From: Qipengyuania vesicularis
GTDB lineage: Bacteria; Pseudomonadota; Alphaproteobacteria; Sphingomonadales; Sphingomonadaceae
Length of the DNA: 64,000 bases
Direction of reading: 5' to 3'
NCBI RefSeq assembly: GCF_019711415.1
Contig: NZ_JAIGNJ010000001.1
Span: 985,001 to 1,049,000 of the forward strand
A program made the translations under genes and the position numbers. Of this stretch, positions 40,569 to 50,390 are shown in pieces. The notes under the pieces were generated by a model. The model worked only from the letters and a program-made list of their open reading frames with translations, was not told the origin of the DNA and made no database searches. Position 1 is the stretch's first letter; each line of letters begins with the position of its first letter.

Positions 40569-41405
40569 TCAAGCCTCAAGGCCGAAGGGCACGATCCTGT
40601 TGGTAGCAGAGTGGCCGATCGAAGCGCGGCCGAGATAGGCAATGCCGTAGCGCTCGCACCAGTATCGAACGATCTGTTCCGCGTCGGCGCCGAAGGGACG
40701 GTCATTCTCGGGAATCGCGGTCACCTCTCCCAGGCGGATACCGGCAATGCCACGCAAATGCTCGACAAGATGGAACATCAGCCGGTCGATGGCATACTCG
40801 TACTCGCCGACTTCCTCGATCAGCACTTCATGGCCCTCAAGCAGCGGCATCATCTGCGTGCCGACCAGCATGGCGAGCGTGTAGAGGTTGAAGGCCACAG
40901 CCGGCTTGCCCGACAGGCCCTGTTCCAGCCCTTCGTCGTTCCCGGACATCCAGGCAAGCGTGCGGCGGACAGCATACTCGCCACCCTCGCGCTTGATATC
41001 GACCGGCATCGGAGCGTGGACTGCCCGCCCTATTCCTGCGCGATAGAGACCGCCGAGAAGCGTGCCGCAGTCGGAATAGCCGATGTAGGTCTTCCTGCCT
41101 GCCTCCACATCAGCCTTCCCCAGGAACTCCGCTGCAATCCGGTTCGAACCATATCCACCCTTCGCGAACCAGACGGCGTCGACGGAGGCATCATTTACAC
41201 AGTCCAGCAGCGCGGCGAGACGCACCTCGTCGCTTCCGGCAAAATGGCCATCCTCGACGAAGCACTGCTCGTGGAACTGGAGATCGACTGCAGGAAACTC
41301 CTCAGCCGCCAGCGCAGATACGGCTTCGGCATACTTCCGACGCAGGGGGGTCGCGGGCGCGCAGATCGCCACTTTTCGGATCGGTCGGTGCACGCGTGCG
41401 ACCAT
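40569..41405 (-). CDS. LD-carboxypeptidase (peptidase S66)
   Basis: Trims the terminal D-alanine from murein tetrapeptides in cell-wall recycling. 278 residues with GGYGSNR (83-89), a nucleophile in GYSD (Ser111), a glutamate in EEVGE (197-201) and the histidine in SIGHSATN (His265), the S66 triad. It is divergent from an Mpl-like ligase with only 42 bases between starts. That pairing strongly supports a recycling role rather than microcin immunity, the other known S66 function. Confidence 0.85.
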   Translation of the reverse strand: MVARVHRPIRKVAICAPATPLRRKYAEAVSALAAEEFPAVDLQFHEQCFVEDGHFAGSDEVRLAALLDCVNDASVDAVWFAKGGYGSNRIAAEFLGKADVEAGRKTYIGYSDCGTLLGGLYRAGIGRAVHAPMPVDIKREGGEYAVRRTLAWMSGNDEGLEQGLSGKPAVAFNLYTLAMLVGTQMMPLLEGHEVLIEEVGEYEYAIDRLMFHLVEHLRGIAGIRLGEVTAIPENDRPFGADAEQIVRYWCERYGIAYLGRASIGHSATNRIVPFGLEA

Positions 41406-41447
41406 GCCCGCTTGTCTTCGCGCTTACAACTGCATAGCGCGTTTGGG

Positions 41448-42875
41448 ATGACCGACTTCCCCAGCCCTGACGAACTTTTCGCGCGCCCGTTTTTCTTCGT
41501 GGGGATCGGCGGGTCCGGTATGCTGCCGCTTGCGCAGATCCTGAAAGGCCGCGGAGCCAAGGTTGCCGGCTCCGATCGCAGCTTCGACCAGGGCCGCACG
41601 CCAGAGAAATTCGCCGCGCTCGAACGCCAGGGTTTCGAACTGCACCCGCAGGACGGCAGCGGGGTGACATCCGGGGACCAGGTGGTGGTCGCCTCCGCCG
41701 CCATCGAGGACACGGTGCCCGAGATCGGCCGCGCCAACGAATTCAGGTGCCTGAGGCTGACCCGCGCAGAGCTCAACTCGATCCTCTTCAACACCAGCGG
41801 TGCCGGTCTTGCCGTTGCCGGGACCAGCGGGAAATCGACCGTCACCGGCATGCTCGGCTGGATCCTGGAAGCAACGGGGCGCGCGCCGACGATCATGAAC
41901 GGCGCGGTGATGAAGAACTTCGTCTCGCCCGAGCGCCCCTTCGCCAGCGCCGTTGTCGGCAGCCAGAGCCTTTATGTCAGCGAAGTCGATGAAAGCGACG
42001 GCTCGATCGCGCTCTATCGCCCGGCGGTCGGCGTGCTGCTCAACGTCAGCCTCGACCACAAGAGCATGGAGGAACTCCGGCAGCTTTTCGGCGACTATCT
42101 CTCCCGCAGCCGCATCTCGGTCATCAACGCCGATGACGAGGAAGCGCTGGCGCTGCTGCCACACGCCAAGGAAGTGATCACCTTCGGGATCGATCAGGAA
42201 AAGGCGCAGATCGGCATCGTGCCGGGCAGCATCGCAGAGGGGCCGACACGGCAGGCCGCGCTTGTCGTGGACCGTCACGAAGGCTCGCAGCACGCGCTGA
42301 CATTGAATATGCCCGGCCAGCACAATCTGTCGAACGCGCTGGCCGCAATCGCCGGTGCGGCTGCTGCGGGCGTGCCCGTTGCCGCCTCAGTCGAGGCGTT
42401 GGCTCGCTTCGAAGGTCTTGCGCGCCGCTTCGACATCGTGGGGACTAATCACTCGGCCATCACCGTGATCGACGATTTCGGCCACAATCCGGAGAAATGC
42501 GCGGCAACCTTGCGGACGCTGCGCGCGCATCCTGGCCGTGTGCTCGCCTTCTTCCAGCCACATGGCTACGGCCCGCTGCGCCAGATGGGCGCGGAGCTCG
42601 CCCAGACCTTTGCCGACGAGCTGTCCGATGACGATCGCCTGCTCATGTGTGATCCGGTTTACTTCGGCGGCACGGTCGACCGAAGCGAGGGGAGCGAGCG
42701 GATCATCCGGCTGGTCGAGGATGCAGGAGGACGCGCCGAATACATCCCGTCACGCAAGGCAGTCGAGGACCGGCTGGTCAATCTGGCCCGCCCCGGTGAC
42801 CGCATCGTCGTCATGGGCGCGCGCGACGATACACTTTCCGAATTTGCGCGCCGCCTGTTCGAGCGGTTGCCTTAG
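41448..42875 (+). CDS. mpl: Mur ligase family protein, Mpl-like
   Basis: 475 residues of the MurC/Mpl type: GIGGSGM (19-25) near the start, an ATP loop GTSGKST (125-131), DESDGS after strand 4, LNVSLDHKS and HNLSNALAA in the middle, and DDFGHNP in the C-terminal domain. Mpl reattaches recovered tripeptide to UDP-MurNAc; MurC adds L-alanine. The adjacent LD-carboxypeptidase, which makes the tripeptide, favours Mpl. The ATP loop differs from the GTHGKTTT normal in MurC. ATG 41448 is the first credible start; the frame is open far upstream without coding character. Confidence 0.75.
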   Translation: MTDFPSPDELFARPFFFVGIGGSGMLPLAQILKGRGAKVAGSDRSFDQGRTPEKFAALERQGFELHPQDGSGVTSGDQVVVASAAIEDTVPEIGRANEFRCLRLTRAELNSILFNTSGAGLAVAGTSGKSTVTGMLGWILEATGRAPTIMNGAVMKNFVSPERPFASAVVGSQSLYVSEVDESDGSIALYRPAVGVLLNVSLDHKSMEELRQLFGDYLSRSRISVINADDEEALALLPHAKEVITFGIDQEKAQIGIVPGSIAEGPTRQAALVVDRHEGSQHALTLNMPGQHNLSNALAAIAGAAAAGVPVAASVEALARFEGLARRFDIVGTNHSAITVIDDFGHNPEKCAATLRTLRAHPGRVLAFFQPHGYGPLRQMGAELAQTFADELSDDDRLLMCDPVYFGGTVDRSEGSERIIRLVEDAGGRAEYIPSRKAVEDRLVNLARPGDRIVVMGARDDTLSEFARRLFERLP

Positions 42876-44593
42876 GTACCCACTCCGCGGGGCCTGAAAT
42901 CGACCACGATCGGCGAGGAGCCATAGCATTTAACCGCACAGCGATTCCGCCCGGCCTGCTTCGCGCTGTAGAGCGCCTGGTCGGCTTCCTGAAACACTTC
43001 GGTCACGCTCCTGCCTCCCCCGAGTGCGCCGCCGACACTGATCGTCGCCGGAGGAATGCCGTAGGAGTTCGATGCCATCTTCCTGTCGATGGAATCGCGC
43101 AACTTCTCTCCGGCCTGGCGCAGCTTCTCCTCGTCATCGCAACGAAAGACCACCGCGAATTCCTCTCCGCCGAGGCGGTAGATCGTGGAATCCGGGACGT
43201 CGCCGAAACTGTCGCGCATCAGGCTGGACATGTGACACAGCACGGCATCGCCCATGACATGACCGTTGGTGTCGTTGATCGCCTTGAAGTGATCGATATC
43301 GGCCACGAGCATGGCTTGCCCGTCCTCGATATGGCGGAGTGAGTTGAAGGCGCGCCGGTTGCCCAGACCGGTCAGGGGGTCGCTCATCGCCATGCGGCCG
43401 AGCTTGATGGCGCTGACCCGAGCACGATCGCGCTCCACGCGCAGGACGGTAAACCGATCGCCGACGGCAGCTGCGCTGCCGAGGACGAGAACGACCATTG
43501 CGGCAAGCAGGAAGTCGTCGAGCAGGAAAGACGGCCGATACAGCCCGCTTCCGATCAGTATGCGGAGGAAGCCCGTAATGATCAGGCCGGAGAATGCGAT
43601 AGCAAGGAATCCCGCCGCGCGGCTCTTCCGCGCCAAGGCCACGGCGATGATTGCGATCAGTGCGGCCGTGAGTGGCACTAGCGAGTAAAGGAAGAGCTCG
43701 TGGGAAACGATGCGAAGGGATTCGATCTCCACAAAGGTCAGGACCTTGGCGAGGATCATCAGGCCCGTTAGGCCAATCGCCGCCCGTGCGAGCCGGGTCG
43801 GGACCGTTCCCTTCTCGAGGATGTCGAGCAGGAACCCGACCGCCGCCACCAGAGCGAGTGCCAGCGTAGTCGTGTTGAGGTGCGAGCGTACGCCCAGCGG
43901 GAGATCGGGGAAGAGCTGATACACGAGGCCCGAATTCGATACGACCGATCCCAGCAGGAAAGCAGTCATAACGGCATGCCACAGCATGAAGCGGAAGGGC
44001 AGGAAACGCGCCAGCAGTAGGTCGTAGACAATCGGTAGGATCAGGAAACCACACATCAGCGCATAGACCAGGGATCGGGTGAAATGCTCTTGCTGTGCAG
44101 CCCCGCTCTCGACGAGCCGCGCGGCGCGCGCAACACTGTAGGTCTTGGGCTGTTCGACCACCATGTCGACCTCGCGGAGCGGCTGGCCGGTGGTTGGCAC
44201 CCTCACGCTGAAGCGCCCCATGGCAAACCAGTTGCGGCCGGCCGTCTCGGGACCGAACTCTATCGTCCTCTGCTCTCCCCCGGCATAGGTGAACCGCAGG
44301 ATCATGCGCTCGAAATTCGCCGGATCCGTTTGCCAGAGCAGCTCGTCTTCACCCTGCTCGAAATCCGCAGGCAGCTCTGCATGGGTCCGCACGAACCGAT
44401 CGCGTTCGGCGAAGCGCCCATCGCCGCAGTCGAGCCGGTCGGAGGCCAAATCCAAGGCCTCGGAGGCACTTTCCGCACCGCCGACACACATGTGGGCCTG
44501 CAAATCGAGCGCGCGCGCATGTGCCGGGTTGCCGCCAGGAATAAGCCCCGCGAACAGCATTGCGCATAAAAGGAACAGAATTCCGCGGCGCAC
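42872..44593 (-). CDS. 7TMR-DISM receptor diguanylate cyclase
   Basis: 573 residues: signal peptide 1-26 (ending AHA), a periplasmic DISMED-like domain ~30-165, seven membrane helices ~175-375, and a GGDEF domain with GGEEF at 475-479, all typical of 7TMR-DISM diguanylate cyclases. It should make c-di-GMP in response to an envelope or extracellular signal. Its stop overlaps the Mpl-like gene convergently by four bases. It is the third c-di-GMP synthase in the window. Confidence 0.92.
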   Translation of the reverse strand: MRRGILFLLCAMLFAGLIPGGNPAHARALDLQAHMCVGGAESASEALDLASDRLDCGDGRFAERDRFVRTHAELPADFEQGEDELLWQTDPANFERMILRFTYAGGEQRTIEFGPETAGRNWFAMGRFSVRVPTTGQPLREVDMVVEQPKTYSVARAARLVESGAAQQEHFTRSLVYALMCGFLILPIVYDLLLARFLPFRFMLWHAVMTAFLLGSVVSNSGLVYQLFPDLPLGVRSHLNTTTLALALVAAVGFLLDILEKGTVPTRLARAAIGLTGLMILAKVLTFVEIESLRIVSHELFLYSLVPLTAALIAIIAVALARKSRAAGFLAIAFSGLIITGFLRILIGSGLYRPSFLLDDFLLAAMVVLVLGSAAAVGDRFTVLRVERDRARVSAIKLGRMAMSDPLTGLGNRRAFNSLRHIEDGQAMLVADIDHFKAINDTNGHVMGDAVLCHMSSLMRDSFGDVPDSTIYRLGGEEFAVVFRCDDEEKLRQAGEKLRDSIDRKMASNSYGIPPATISVGGALGGGRSVTEVFQEADQALYSAKQAGRNRCAVKCYGSSPIVVDFRPRGVGT

Positions 44594-44692
44594 GCTACCC
44601 CCTGAAAAACGCCTGTTCTGCTAGATCATGGTGCTTATCACGTTAAGGGGGCCGGTGGGACACAAAATGATGTATTGCGCCGGCGCTCCCGC

Positions 44693-45637
44693 TTAGTGTG
44701 CGCCCTCGCCGCGAAACAGGACCTTGTGGATCAGGACCGCGAGGATGAATCCGAGCAGCAGGCCCACCAGCGCCGAAACGGCAGCATAGGCGGCCCAGCC
44801 CAGTATGCCCGAAAGCGAACCCGTCGCCGCCTTAACGGCATATTCTGCGCCATGTGCGATATCGTAGAGGAAATCCCACCCGATCTCATGCGTGCCGTGG
44901 ACGATAATGCCGCCGCCGACCCAAAGCATGGCAATGGTTCCGATGAACGACAGTGCCACCAGTAGCTTGGGCATGGCCCGCAAAAGGAAACGACCGAAGG
45001 ATTGCGCGCTTGCCGAAGGTTTTTCCGCAAGATGAAGCCCCACGTCGTCCATCTTCACGATGAGTGCCACTGCACCATAGACGACCAGCGTCACCGCAAT
45101 GCCCACAACCGCAAGCACACCCGCGCGCACGATGAAGCTCTCGTCTGCCACTTCGCTCAGCGTAATCGCCATGATCTCCGCCGAAAGGATCAGATCGGTA
45201 CGGATGGCCCCGGAAATCCGCTGTTTCTCGAACTCGACCGGATCCTCGATCTCGTCTTCCAGGGTCTTGCCGTGCTTCTCCTCGCCCAGCTTCTCCATGA
45301 CCTTCTCGGCGCCTTCATAGGACAGGTAGGCCCCGCCGAGCATCAGGATGAAGATTATCGCCTGAGGCAAGAACCAGCTGAGCAGGAGAGCGCCGGGGAG
45401 GAGGATCAGCAGCTTGTTCTTGAGGCTGCCGAGAGTGATGCGGCCGATAATCGGGAGTTCGCGGCTCGGGTCGAGACCCGTGACATAGCTTGGCGTGACC
45501 GCGGCATCATCGATAACCACACCGGCGGTCTTGCTTCCAGCCTTGCTTGCGGCGACCGAGATATCGTCTATCGAAGCGGCGGCAGTTCTGGCAATGACCG
45601 CGACATCATCAAGCAACGCAACAAGTCCACCGGGCAC
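44693..45637 (-). CDS. DUF808 (YedI-like) membrane protein
   Basis: About 314 residues with several membrane helices. GGLVALLDDVAVIART at the start, then VVIDDAAVTPSYV and LPIIGRITLGSLKNKLLILLP, are the conserved N-terminal segments of DUF808. Function unknown. The frame stays open far upstream, but GTG 45637 has GAGGAG seven bases away and begins at the conserved N-terminus; an earlier GTG (45643) is too close to the same site. It diverges from rpsF. Confidence 0.8.
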   Translation of the reverse strand: MPGGLVALLDDVAVIARTAAASIDDISVAASKAGSKTAGVVIDDAAVTPSYVTGLDPSRELPIIGRITLGSLKNKLLILLPGALLLSWFLPQAIIFILMLGGAYLSYEGAEKVMEKLGEEKHGKTLEDEIEDPVEFEKQRISGAIRTDLILSAEIMAITLSEVADESFIVRAGVLAVVGIAVTLVVYGAVALIVKMDDVGLHLAEKPSASAQSFGRFLLRAMPKLLVALSFIGTIAMLWVGGGIIVHGTHEIGWDFLYDIAHGAEYAVKAATGSLSGILGWAAYAAVSALVGLLLGFILAVLIHKVLFRGEGAH

Positions 45638-45711
45638 ACACACTCTCCTCAGTTTCAAACCCCAACGGCCCCCTGCCCTGCCCGTTCCGCCGCTGCAAGG
45701 CGTCAGATGGC

Positions 45712-45739
45712 TTGCAATCCTGCCGATTCCCGCTATGTG
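45712..45739 (+). promoter_or_regulatory. Candidate promoter for rpsF-rpsR-rplI
   Basis: TTGCAA (45712-45717), 16 bases, TATGTG (45734-45739), about 100 bases before the rpsF start. It is the best sigma-70 match in the 204-base divergent gap with DUF808. Confidence 0.4.
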
Positions 45740-45841
45740 CGCGCATCCCTCGCTTCCGGGCAGGGATTCGAAGAAAGCCGGAGGGGCCCCGCAATCCCGC
45801 GGACAAGCCAACGATCGGCCAGCAGTTGAAAGGACAAGAGC

Positions 45842-46207
45842 ATGGCTCTCTACGAGCATGTTTTCTTGGCGCGACAGGACCTGAGCCAGGCTCAGGTTGA
45901 CCAGCTCGCAGCCACGGCGACCGAGATCGTCGAAGCAAACGAAGGCAAGGTCACCAAGACCGAGACCTGGGGTCTCAAGAACCTCGCCTACAAGATCGAC
46001 CGTAACCGCAAGGCACACTTCGTGATGCTCAACATCGAGGGCCCCGGCTCCGTTGTTTCCGAGCTCGAGCGCCAGACGCGCATCAACGAAGATGTCATCC
46101 GTTACATGACCATTCGTGTTGAAGAGCACGAAGAAGGTCCCAGCGTAATGATGCGCAAGAACGAGCGCGACTCGAAGAAGCGCCGTGACCGTGAGGAGCG
46201 TGACTGA
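45842..46207 (+). CDS. rpsF: 30S ribosomal protein S6
   Basis: 121 residues with the S6 start [14 protein letters not shown] and the core [12 protein letters not shown]. The C-terminus ([10 protein letters not shown]) contains glutamates near the end, the region RimK extends with glutamate in other bacteria; a rimK homologue is 3 kb away. ATG after AGGACAAGAGC. First gene of rpsF-rpsR-rplI with one-base overlap to rpsR. Confidence 0.97.
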   Translation: MALYEHVFLARQDLSQAQVDQLAATATEIVEANEGKVTKTETWGLKNLAYKIDRNRKAHFVMLNIEGPGSVVSELERQTRINEDVIRYMTIRVEEHEEGPSVMMRKNERDSKKRRDREERD

Positions 46208-46431
46208 TGGCCCGCCCGTTTTTCCGCCGCCGCAAGACCTGCCCGTTCTCCGCGAAGAACGCGCCGGCAATCGACTACAAGGACACGCGTCTGCTGCAGG
46301 GCTTCATGTCCGAGCGTGGCAAGATCGTCCCCAGCCGCATCACCGCCGTCAGCGCGAAGAAGCAGCGTGAACTGGCCAAGGCCATCAAGCGCGCTCGCCA
46401 CATCGGCCTGCTGCCCTACATCGTGAAGTAA
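46207..46431 (+). CDS. rpsR: 30S ribosomal protein S18
   Basis: 74 residues, [25 protein letters not shown] and [28 protein letters not shown] are diagnostic for S18. The ATG shares a base with the rpsF stop. It binds S6 in the ribosome platform. Confidence 0.98.
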   Translation: MARPFFRRRKTCPFSAKNAPAIDYKDTRLLQGFMSERGKIVPSRITAVSAKKQRELAKAIKRARHIGLLPYIVK

Positions 46432-46442
46432 GGAGAACGACC

Positions 46443-47081
46443 ATGGATATCATTCTCCTCCAGCGTATTGAGAAGCTCGGCACGATCGGTGACGTCGTCA
46501 CCGTGAAGGACGGCTACGCACGCAACTTCCTTCTCCCGCAGAAGAAGGCCCTGCGCGCCAACGAAGCCAACAAGAAGGTCTTCGAAGCCAACCGCGATCG
46601 TCTCGAGAAGGAAAACGCCGAGCGTCGTAGCGAAGCCGAAAAGGCTGGCACGAAGGTCGATGGCGTCGAAATCATTCTGATCCGCGCTGCCTCGAACACC
46701 GGCCAGCTCTATGGTTCGGTCAACGTGCGCGACATCGTCAACGGCCTCGCCGACAAGGGTCACGAGATCGACAAGAAGCAGGTCATCATGGGCAACCCGA
46801 TCAAGACGATCGGCATGCATGACGTGCGCGTCGACCTCCACCCGGAAGTCTCGGTCACAATCAAGGCAAACGTCGCCCGTTCGGACGACGAAGCCGAACT
46901 GCAGACGCAGGGCGTCGACGTTCTCGCGCAGATGTTCGAAGACGAGCAGGCTGCGATCGAGGAACAGGCCGAGGCAACCCGCATTGAGACCACCCTCGAG
47001 CCGGGCGAAATCTCCGCCGACATGCTCGAAGAAACTGCCGAGGCGGATGCTTCGGACAGCGAAGAGAACGCCGAAGGCTAA
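46443..47081 (+). CDS. rplI: 50S ribosomal protein L9
   Basis: 212 residues. The first ~150 are the usual L9 ([34 protein letters not shown]). A C-terminal acidic extension (ending [10 protein letters not shown]) makes it longer than the roughly 150-residue classical form. It ends the ribosomal operon and is followed by a clear terminator. Confidence 0.97.
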   Translation: MDIILLQRIEKLGTIGDVVTVKDGYARNFLLPQKKALRANEANKKVFEANRDRLEKENAERRSEAEKAGTKVDGVEIILIRAASNTGQLYGSVNVRDIVNGLADKGHEIDKKQVIMGNPIKTIGMHDVRVDLHPEVSVTIKANVARSDDEAELQTQGVDVLAQMFEDEQAAIEEQAEATRIETTLEPGEISADMLEETAEADASDSEENAEG

Positions 47082-47105
47082 TCTCTCGCTTCAAGCTAGC
47101 AAATC

Positions 47106-47138
47106 GGGCGCGGCGACTTCGGTCTCCGCGCCCTTTTT
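47106..47138 (+). terminator. Rho-independent terminator after rplI
   Basis: GGGCGCGG (47106-47113) pairs with CCGCGCCC (47126-47133) and is followed by five T residues. It lies 25 bases after the rplI stop. Confidence 0.85.
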
Positions 47139-47204
47139 GTAATAGGCGCATTCCTGTGGCAGGACGCGTCACGAAAACGAAAAGAGCCAGGAGAAAAAGG
47201 CCAT

Positions 47205-48644
47205 ATGGACACGATCGAACAGATCCTCGACAAGCTTCAGGGCGTCTATGACGCAGCCGTAACCCGCCTTCGCGACGATGTGATCGCATTCGGCCGGGAT
47301 CGCACCCTTCCGCCCGCAGAACGCCGCAAGGATGGCAGCTATGCCTATCCCGAACTGCGCCTGCTGTTTCGCGGCGGGGTCATGCCGGAAGGCTCCAGCC
47401 GCGCCTTCGGGCGCCTGAACATGCCGGGTCTCTATTCGACCACCGTGACCAAGCCGAGCCTCTTCCGCGACTATCTTCGCGAGCAGATCGAGCTGATCGA
47501 GAGCAATTACGAGATCGAGATCGAAGTCGGCTCCTCGCGCCAGGAAATCCCCTTCCCCTACGTGCTGGATGGAGAGGCTGGCGCAGTGCTGGCCGGTATC
47601 GATCCGAACGAGATCGCGCGTCACTTCCCTTCGACCGACCTCGCCGACATTGGCGACGAACTGGCCGACGGGATCGAGCTGGACAACCCAGATGATCCGA
47701 TCCCGCTCTCGCTGTTCGACGGGCTGCGAACCGACTTCAGCCTCGCGCGACTGGCGCATTATACCGGGACCGACGTCCAGCACTTCCAGCGCTTCATCCT
47801 GTTCACCAACTATCACCGCTATGTCGATGAATTCGTTGACTGGGCGGGCGCACAGCTCGGCAACAATGGCTATACCGCGCTGGCTGGTGCGGGCGGCCTG
47901 ATGCTGACCGAGAAGACCGACAATGCCCGCGCGCAACTGTCCGACACGGCATGGCGTCGCCACCAGATGCCGGCCTACCACCTAGTCGGCAAGGAACGCG
48001 GCGGCATCACGCTGGTCAACATCGGCGTCGGGCCCTCCAACGCCAAGACTATTTGCGACCACCTCGCCGTGTTGCGCCCCGAGGCATGGCTGATGATCGG
48101 CCACTGCGGCGGCCTGAGGCCGAGCCAGAAGATCGGCGATTACGTGCTCGCCCACGCCTATTTGCGCGACGACCATGTACTCGATCCCGTGCTTCCGCCA
48201 GAAATCCCTCTGCCCGCCATCGCTGAAGTCCAGCAGGCCCTCGCCGGCGCGGCAGAACATGTTTCGGGCGAACACGGCAGCGACCTGAAAAAGCGCATGC
48301 GCACCGGCACAGTCGTCACCACCGACGATCGCAACTGGGAGTTGCGCTACACCAGCTCCGCCCGCCGCCTCTCGCTCTCCCGTGCAGTCGGTATCGATAT
48401 GGAAAGCGCCACCATCGCCGCCCAAGGCTACCGATTCCGCGTTCCCTATGGCACGCTTCTATGTGTTTCGGACAAGCCTCTCCACGGCGAGATCAAGCTG
48501 CCCGGCCAGGCGAACAAGTTCTACGAGGAAGCCATCGCAGCCCACCTGCAGATCGGCGTGACGGCGTGTGATTTGCTGAGACAGGAAGGGCCTAAGCTAC
48601 ACAGCCGCAAACTGCGGGCGTTCAACGAGCCGCCGTTCAGATGA
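47205..48644 (+). CDS. amn: AMP nucleosidase
   Basis: Cleaves AMP to adenine and ribose 5-phosphate in nucleotide balance. The 479-residue sequence has an N-terminal Amn domain (YAYPELRLLF, FSRAFGRL-like text) and a nucleoside phosphorylase-type C-terminal domain (GIGPSNAKT-type loop, SARRLSLSRAVGIDMESATI). Start ATG 47205. It converges on a hypothetical gene with no gap between stops. Confidence 0.93.
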   Translation: MDTIEQILDKLQGVYDAAVTRLRDDVIAFGRDRTLPPAERRKDGSYAYPELRLLFRGGVMPEGSSRAFGRLNMPGLYSTTVTKPSLFRDYLREQIELIESNYEIEIEVGSSRQEIPFPYVLDGEAGAVLAGIDPNEIARHFPSTDLADIGDELADGIELDNPDDPIPLSLFDGLRTDFSLARLAHYTGTDVQHFQRFILFTNYHRYVDEFVDWAGAQLGNNGYTALAGAGGLMLTEKTDNARAQLSDTAWRRHQMPAYHLVGKERGGITLVNIGVGPSNAKTICDHLAVLRPEAWLMIGHCGGLRPSQKIGDYVLAHAYLRDDHVLDPVLPPEIPLPAIAEVQQALAGAAEHVSGEHGSDLKKRMRTGTVVTTDDRNWELRYTSSARRLSLSRAVGIDMESATIAAQGYRFRVPYGTLLCVSDKPLHGEIKLPGQANKFYEEAIAAHLQIGVTACDLLRQEGPKLHSRKLRAFNEPPFR

Positions 48645-49475
48645 TCAAAACCTAGTGACTTCTGAAAATTCCATCTGCATCACTGACAGACTCCGGAACT
48701 GAGGGACAGCCAACGGCTTACCGTCAGCATCCCTGGCTGGTTCGAGTTTTCCTTTGGCGATAAAGTCTTGGCAGATCTTTCCGTAGATCTTCTCGTCACC
48801 GCTTGCCTTCATTAGGTCGCAGGAGGCGATTTTCCCATCGGAACTGACAGTATAGAGGATCGAGAAGCTAGTTTCCGTGTATTTCCGGGGTAGGTCGACG
48901 AACTCATGGATTTCTCCTTTCGGTGCGACGGCCATGCGATCCAAGCTATCGGTGTCGATCTCGAGAAAGGAGTGGAGGTCGGCGAGGCAGGTTTCCATTA
49001 CCGCCCAAGCTTCCGAGAAACCGTCGAGAGAAAGTTCAAAGTTGTCTCCATAGTCGGTCCTGAGGGATATGCTTGATTGTGTCGCTCCAATGTCTGCGCG
49101 AGACAAATCCACGCTGAACTCCCAGATCTGAAAATCGTTCGCATATCCACGTTTGGAGTAGTGCGAGCCTTCACCAGCGCTTCCATCGATAAGCACATCA
49201 GCCCGCCCAGCCTTTGGCTTGATCTCGTCTTCTGCGCGCAAAGAAATATGCATCTTCGCGTGGGTAGGGATCGGCTCAAGCGTCAACGAGAATACAGCGT
49301 CGGCATCTTTTCCGATCATAGTTCGGTTTAGGCGGCAATGAAGATCGCCAAAATCTGCATTCCATGCGCCCGATGGTTCAAGCGCAATCCGGTCCTCTTC
49401 TTTTGCAACGGCGCCAGATGGGACAAGCACGAGGCTGCAAGCCGGGATCAATGTCAGAAAGTTCCGGTTATGCAT
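48645..49475 (-). CDS. Hypothetical secreted protein with TonB-like C-terminus
   Basis: 276 residues. A signal peptide ([24 protein letters not shown]) is followed by a soluble domain. The last ~70 residues (FSILYTVSSDGKIASCDLMKASGDE, ICQDFIAKGKLEPARDADGKPL) resemble the C-terminal TonB/TolA-type fold seen in small envelope proteins. The ATG overlaps the rimK stop (TGATG). GC is lower than in rimK. Function unknown; the TonB-C match is by eye. Confidence 0.6.
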   Translation of the reverse strand: MHNRNFLTLIPACSLVLVPSGAVAKEEDRIALEPSGAWNADFGDLHCRLNRTMIGKDADAVFSLTLEPIPTHAKMHISLRAEDEIKPKAGRADVLIDGSAGEGSHYSKRGYANDFQIWEFSVDLSRADIGATQSSISLRTDYGDNFELSLDGFSEAWAVMETCLADLHSFLEIDTDSLDRMAVAPKGEIHEFVDLPRKYTETSFSILYTVSSDGKIASCDLMKASGDEKIYGKICQDFIAKGKLEPARDADGKPLAVPQFRSLSVMQMEFSEVTRF

Positions 49476-50380
49476 CACCCCTTCCCCTTCGTCTTCGTCT
49501 TCCCGACCTTCGCATTGGCCGCCATGTGGTCGATGATCATCCCGGCGATGTCCTTGCCGGTCGCCTTTTCGATGCCCTCGAGCCCGGGCGACGAGTTCAC
49601 TTCCATGATGACCGGGCCGTGATTGCTGCGCAGCATGTCTACGCCGCACACATTCAGCCCCATGTGCTTGGCGGCGCGGACCGCGGTGGAGCGCTCCTCG
49701 GGAGTGATCTTGATCAGCTGCGCGCTGCCGCCGCGGTGGAGGTTGCTGCGAAAATCGTCTGCCGCGCCCGTACGCTTCATGGCCGCGACGACCTTGCCGC
49801 CAATCACCAGCGCGCGGATATCGGTGCCGCCCGCTTCCTTGATGAATTCCTGCACAAGGATGTTGACGTTGGCGCCGCGGAAGGCCTCGATCACCGACTT
49901 GGCCGATGACATGGTCTCGGCGAGCACCACGCCGATGCCCTGAGTGCCTTCGAGCAGCTTGATGACGACCGGAGGGCCCTTCACCGCCTTGATGATCTCT
50001 TCGGCCTGCTTGGGATCGTTGGCATAGGCCGTGAGCGGCAGGCCGAGGCCATGCTTGGCGAGGATCTGCATGCTGCGCAGCTTGTCGCGGCTGCGACCAA
50101 TGGCGACGCTCTCGTTCAGTGGCCAGCAGCCGCGCATCTCGAACTGGCGCAGGATCGAGAGCCCGTAATTGGTGATTGAGGCACCGATACGCGGGATTAC
50201 CGCGTCATAGCCGGTGCAGGGTTCGCCATTGTAGAACACCTGCGGGCGGTGGCTGGCAATGTGCACGGTGCAGCGCAGCGTGTTGAGGATATCGAGCTCG
50301 TGACCGCGTTGTTCCGCGGCCTCCACTAGTCGCTGGTGCGAGTAGAGGTTCGGGTTACGCGCCAGCATGGCGATCTTCAT
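49475..50380 (-). CDS. rimK: RimK family ATP-grasp ligase (ribosomal protein S6 modification)
   Basis: Adds glutamate residues to the C-terminus of S6 in known cases. 301 residues with an ATP-grasp fold: [17 protein letters not shown] N-terminal half, [15 protein letters not shown] and [13 protein letters not shown] in the C-terminal half, all RimK-type. It follows a RimB-like protease gene after ten bases, the arrangement of the rimB-rimK pair described in Pseudomonas. The likely substrate gene rpsF is in the same window. Confidence 0.92.
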   Translation of the reverse strand: MKIAMLARNPNLYSHQRLVEAAEQRGHELDILNTLRCTVHIASHRPQVFYNGEPCTGYDAVIPRIGASITNYGLSILRQFEMRGCWPLNESVAIGRSRDKLRSMQILAKHGLGLPLTAYANDPKQAEEIIKAVKGPPVVIKLLEGTQGIGVVLAETMSSAKSVIEAFRGANVNILVQEFIKEAGGTDIRALVIGGKVVAAMKRTGAADDFRSNLHRGGSAQLIKITPEERSTAVRAAKHMGLNVCGVDMLRSNHGPVIMEVNSSPGLEGIEKATGKDIAGMIIDHMAANAKVGKTKTKGKG

Positions 50381-50390
50381 GGGACGATCT

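Noticed and set aside
41101..41160. A tRNA-like GGTTCGAACC segment
   Set aside because: It is inside the LD-carboxypeptidase coding sequence and there is no cloverleaf around it.
39921..42875. A 984-codon plus-strand open frame
   Set aside because: Only the part from ATG 41448 has Mur ligase sequence; the first ~1500 bases are antisense to fabD and the LD-carboxypeptidase and have no family motif.
44693..46270. A 525-codon frame extending DUF808 upstream
   Set aside because: The extension covers rpsF antisense and lacks coding character; DUF808 begins at the conserved GGLVALLDD after a good ribosome-binding site.
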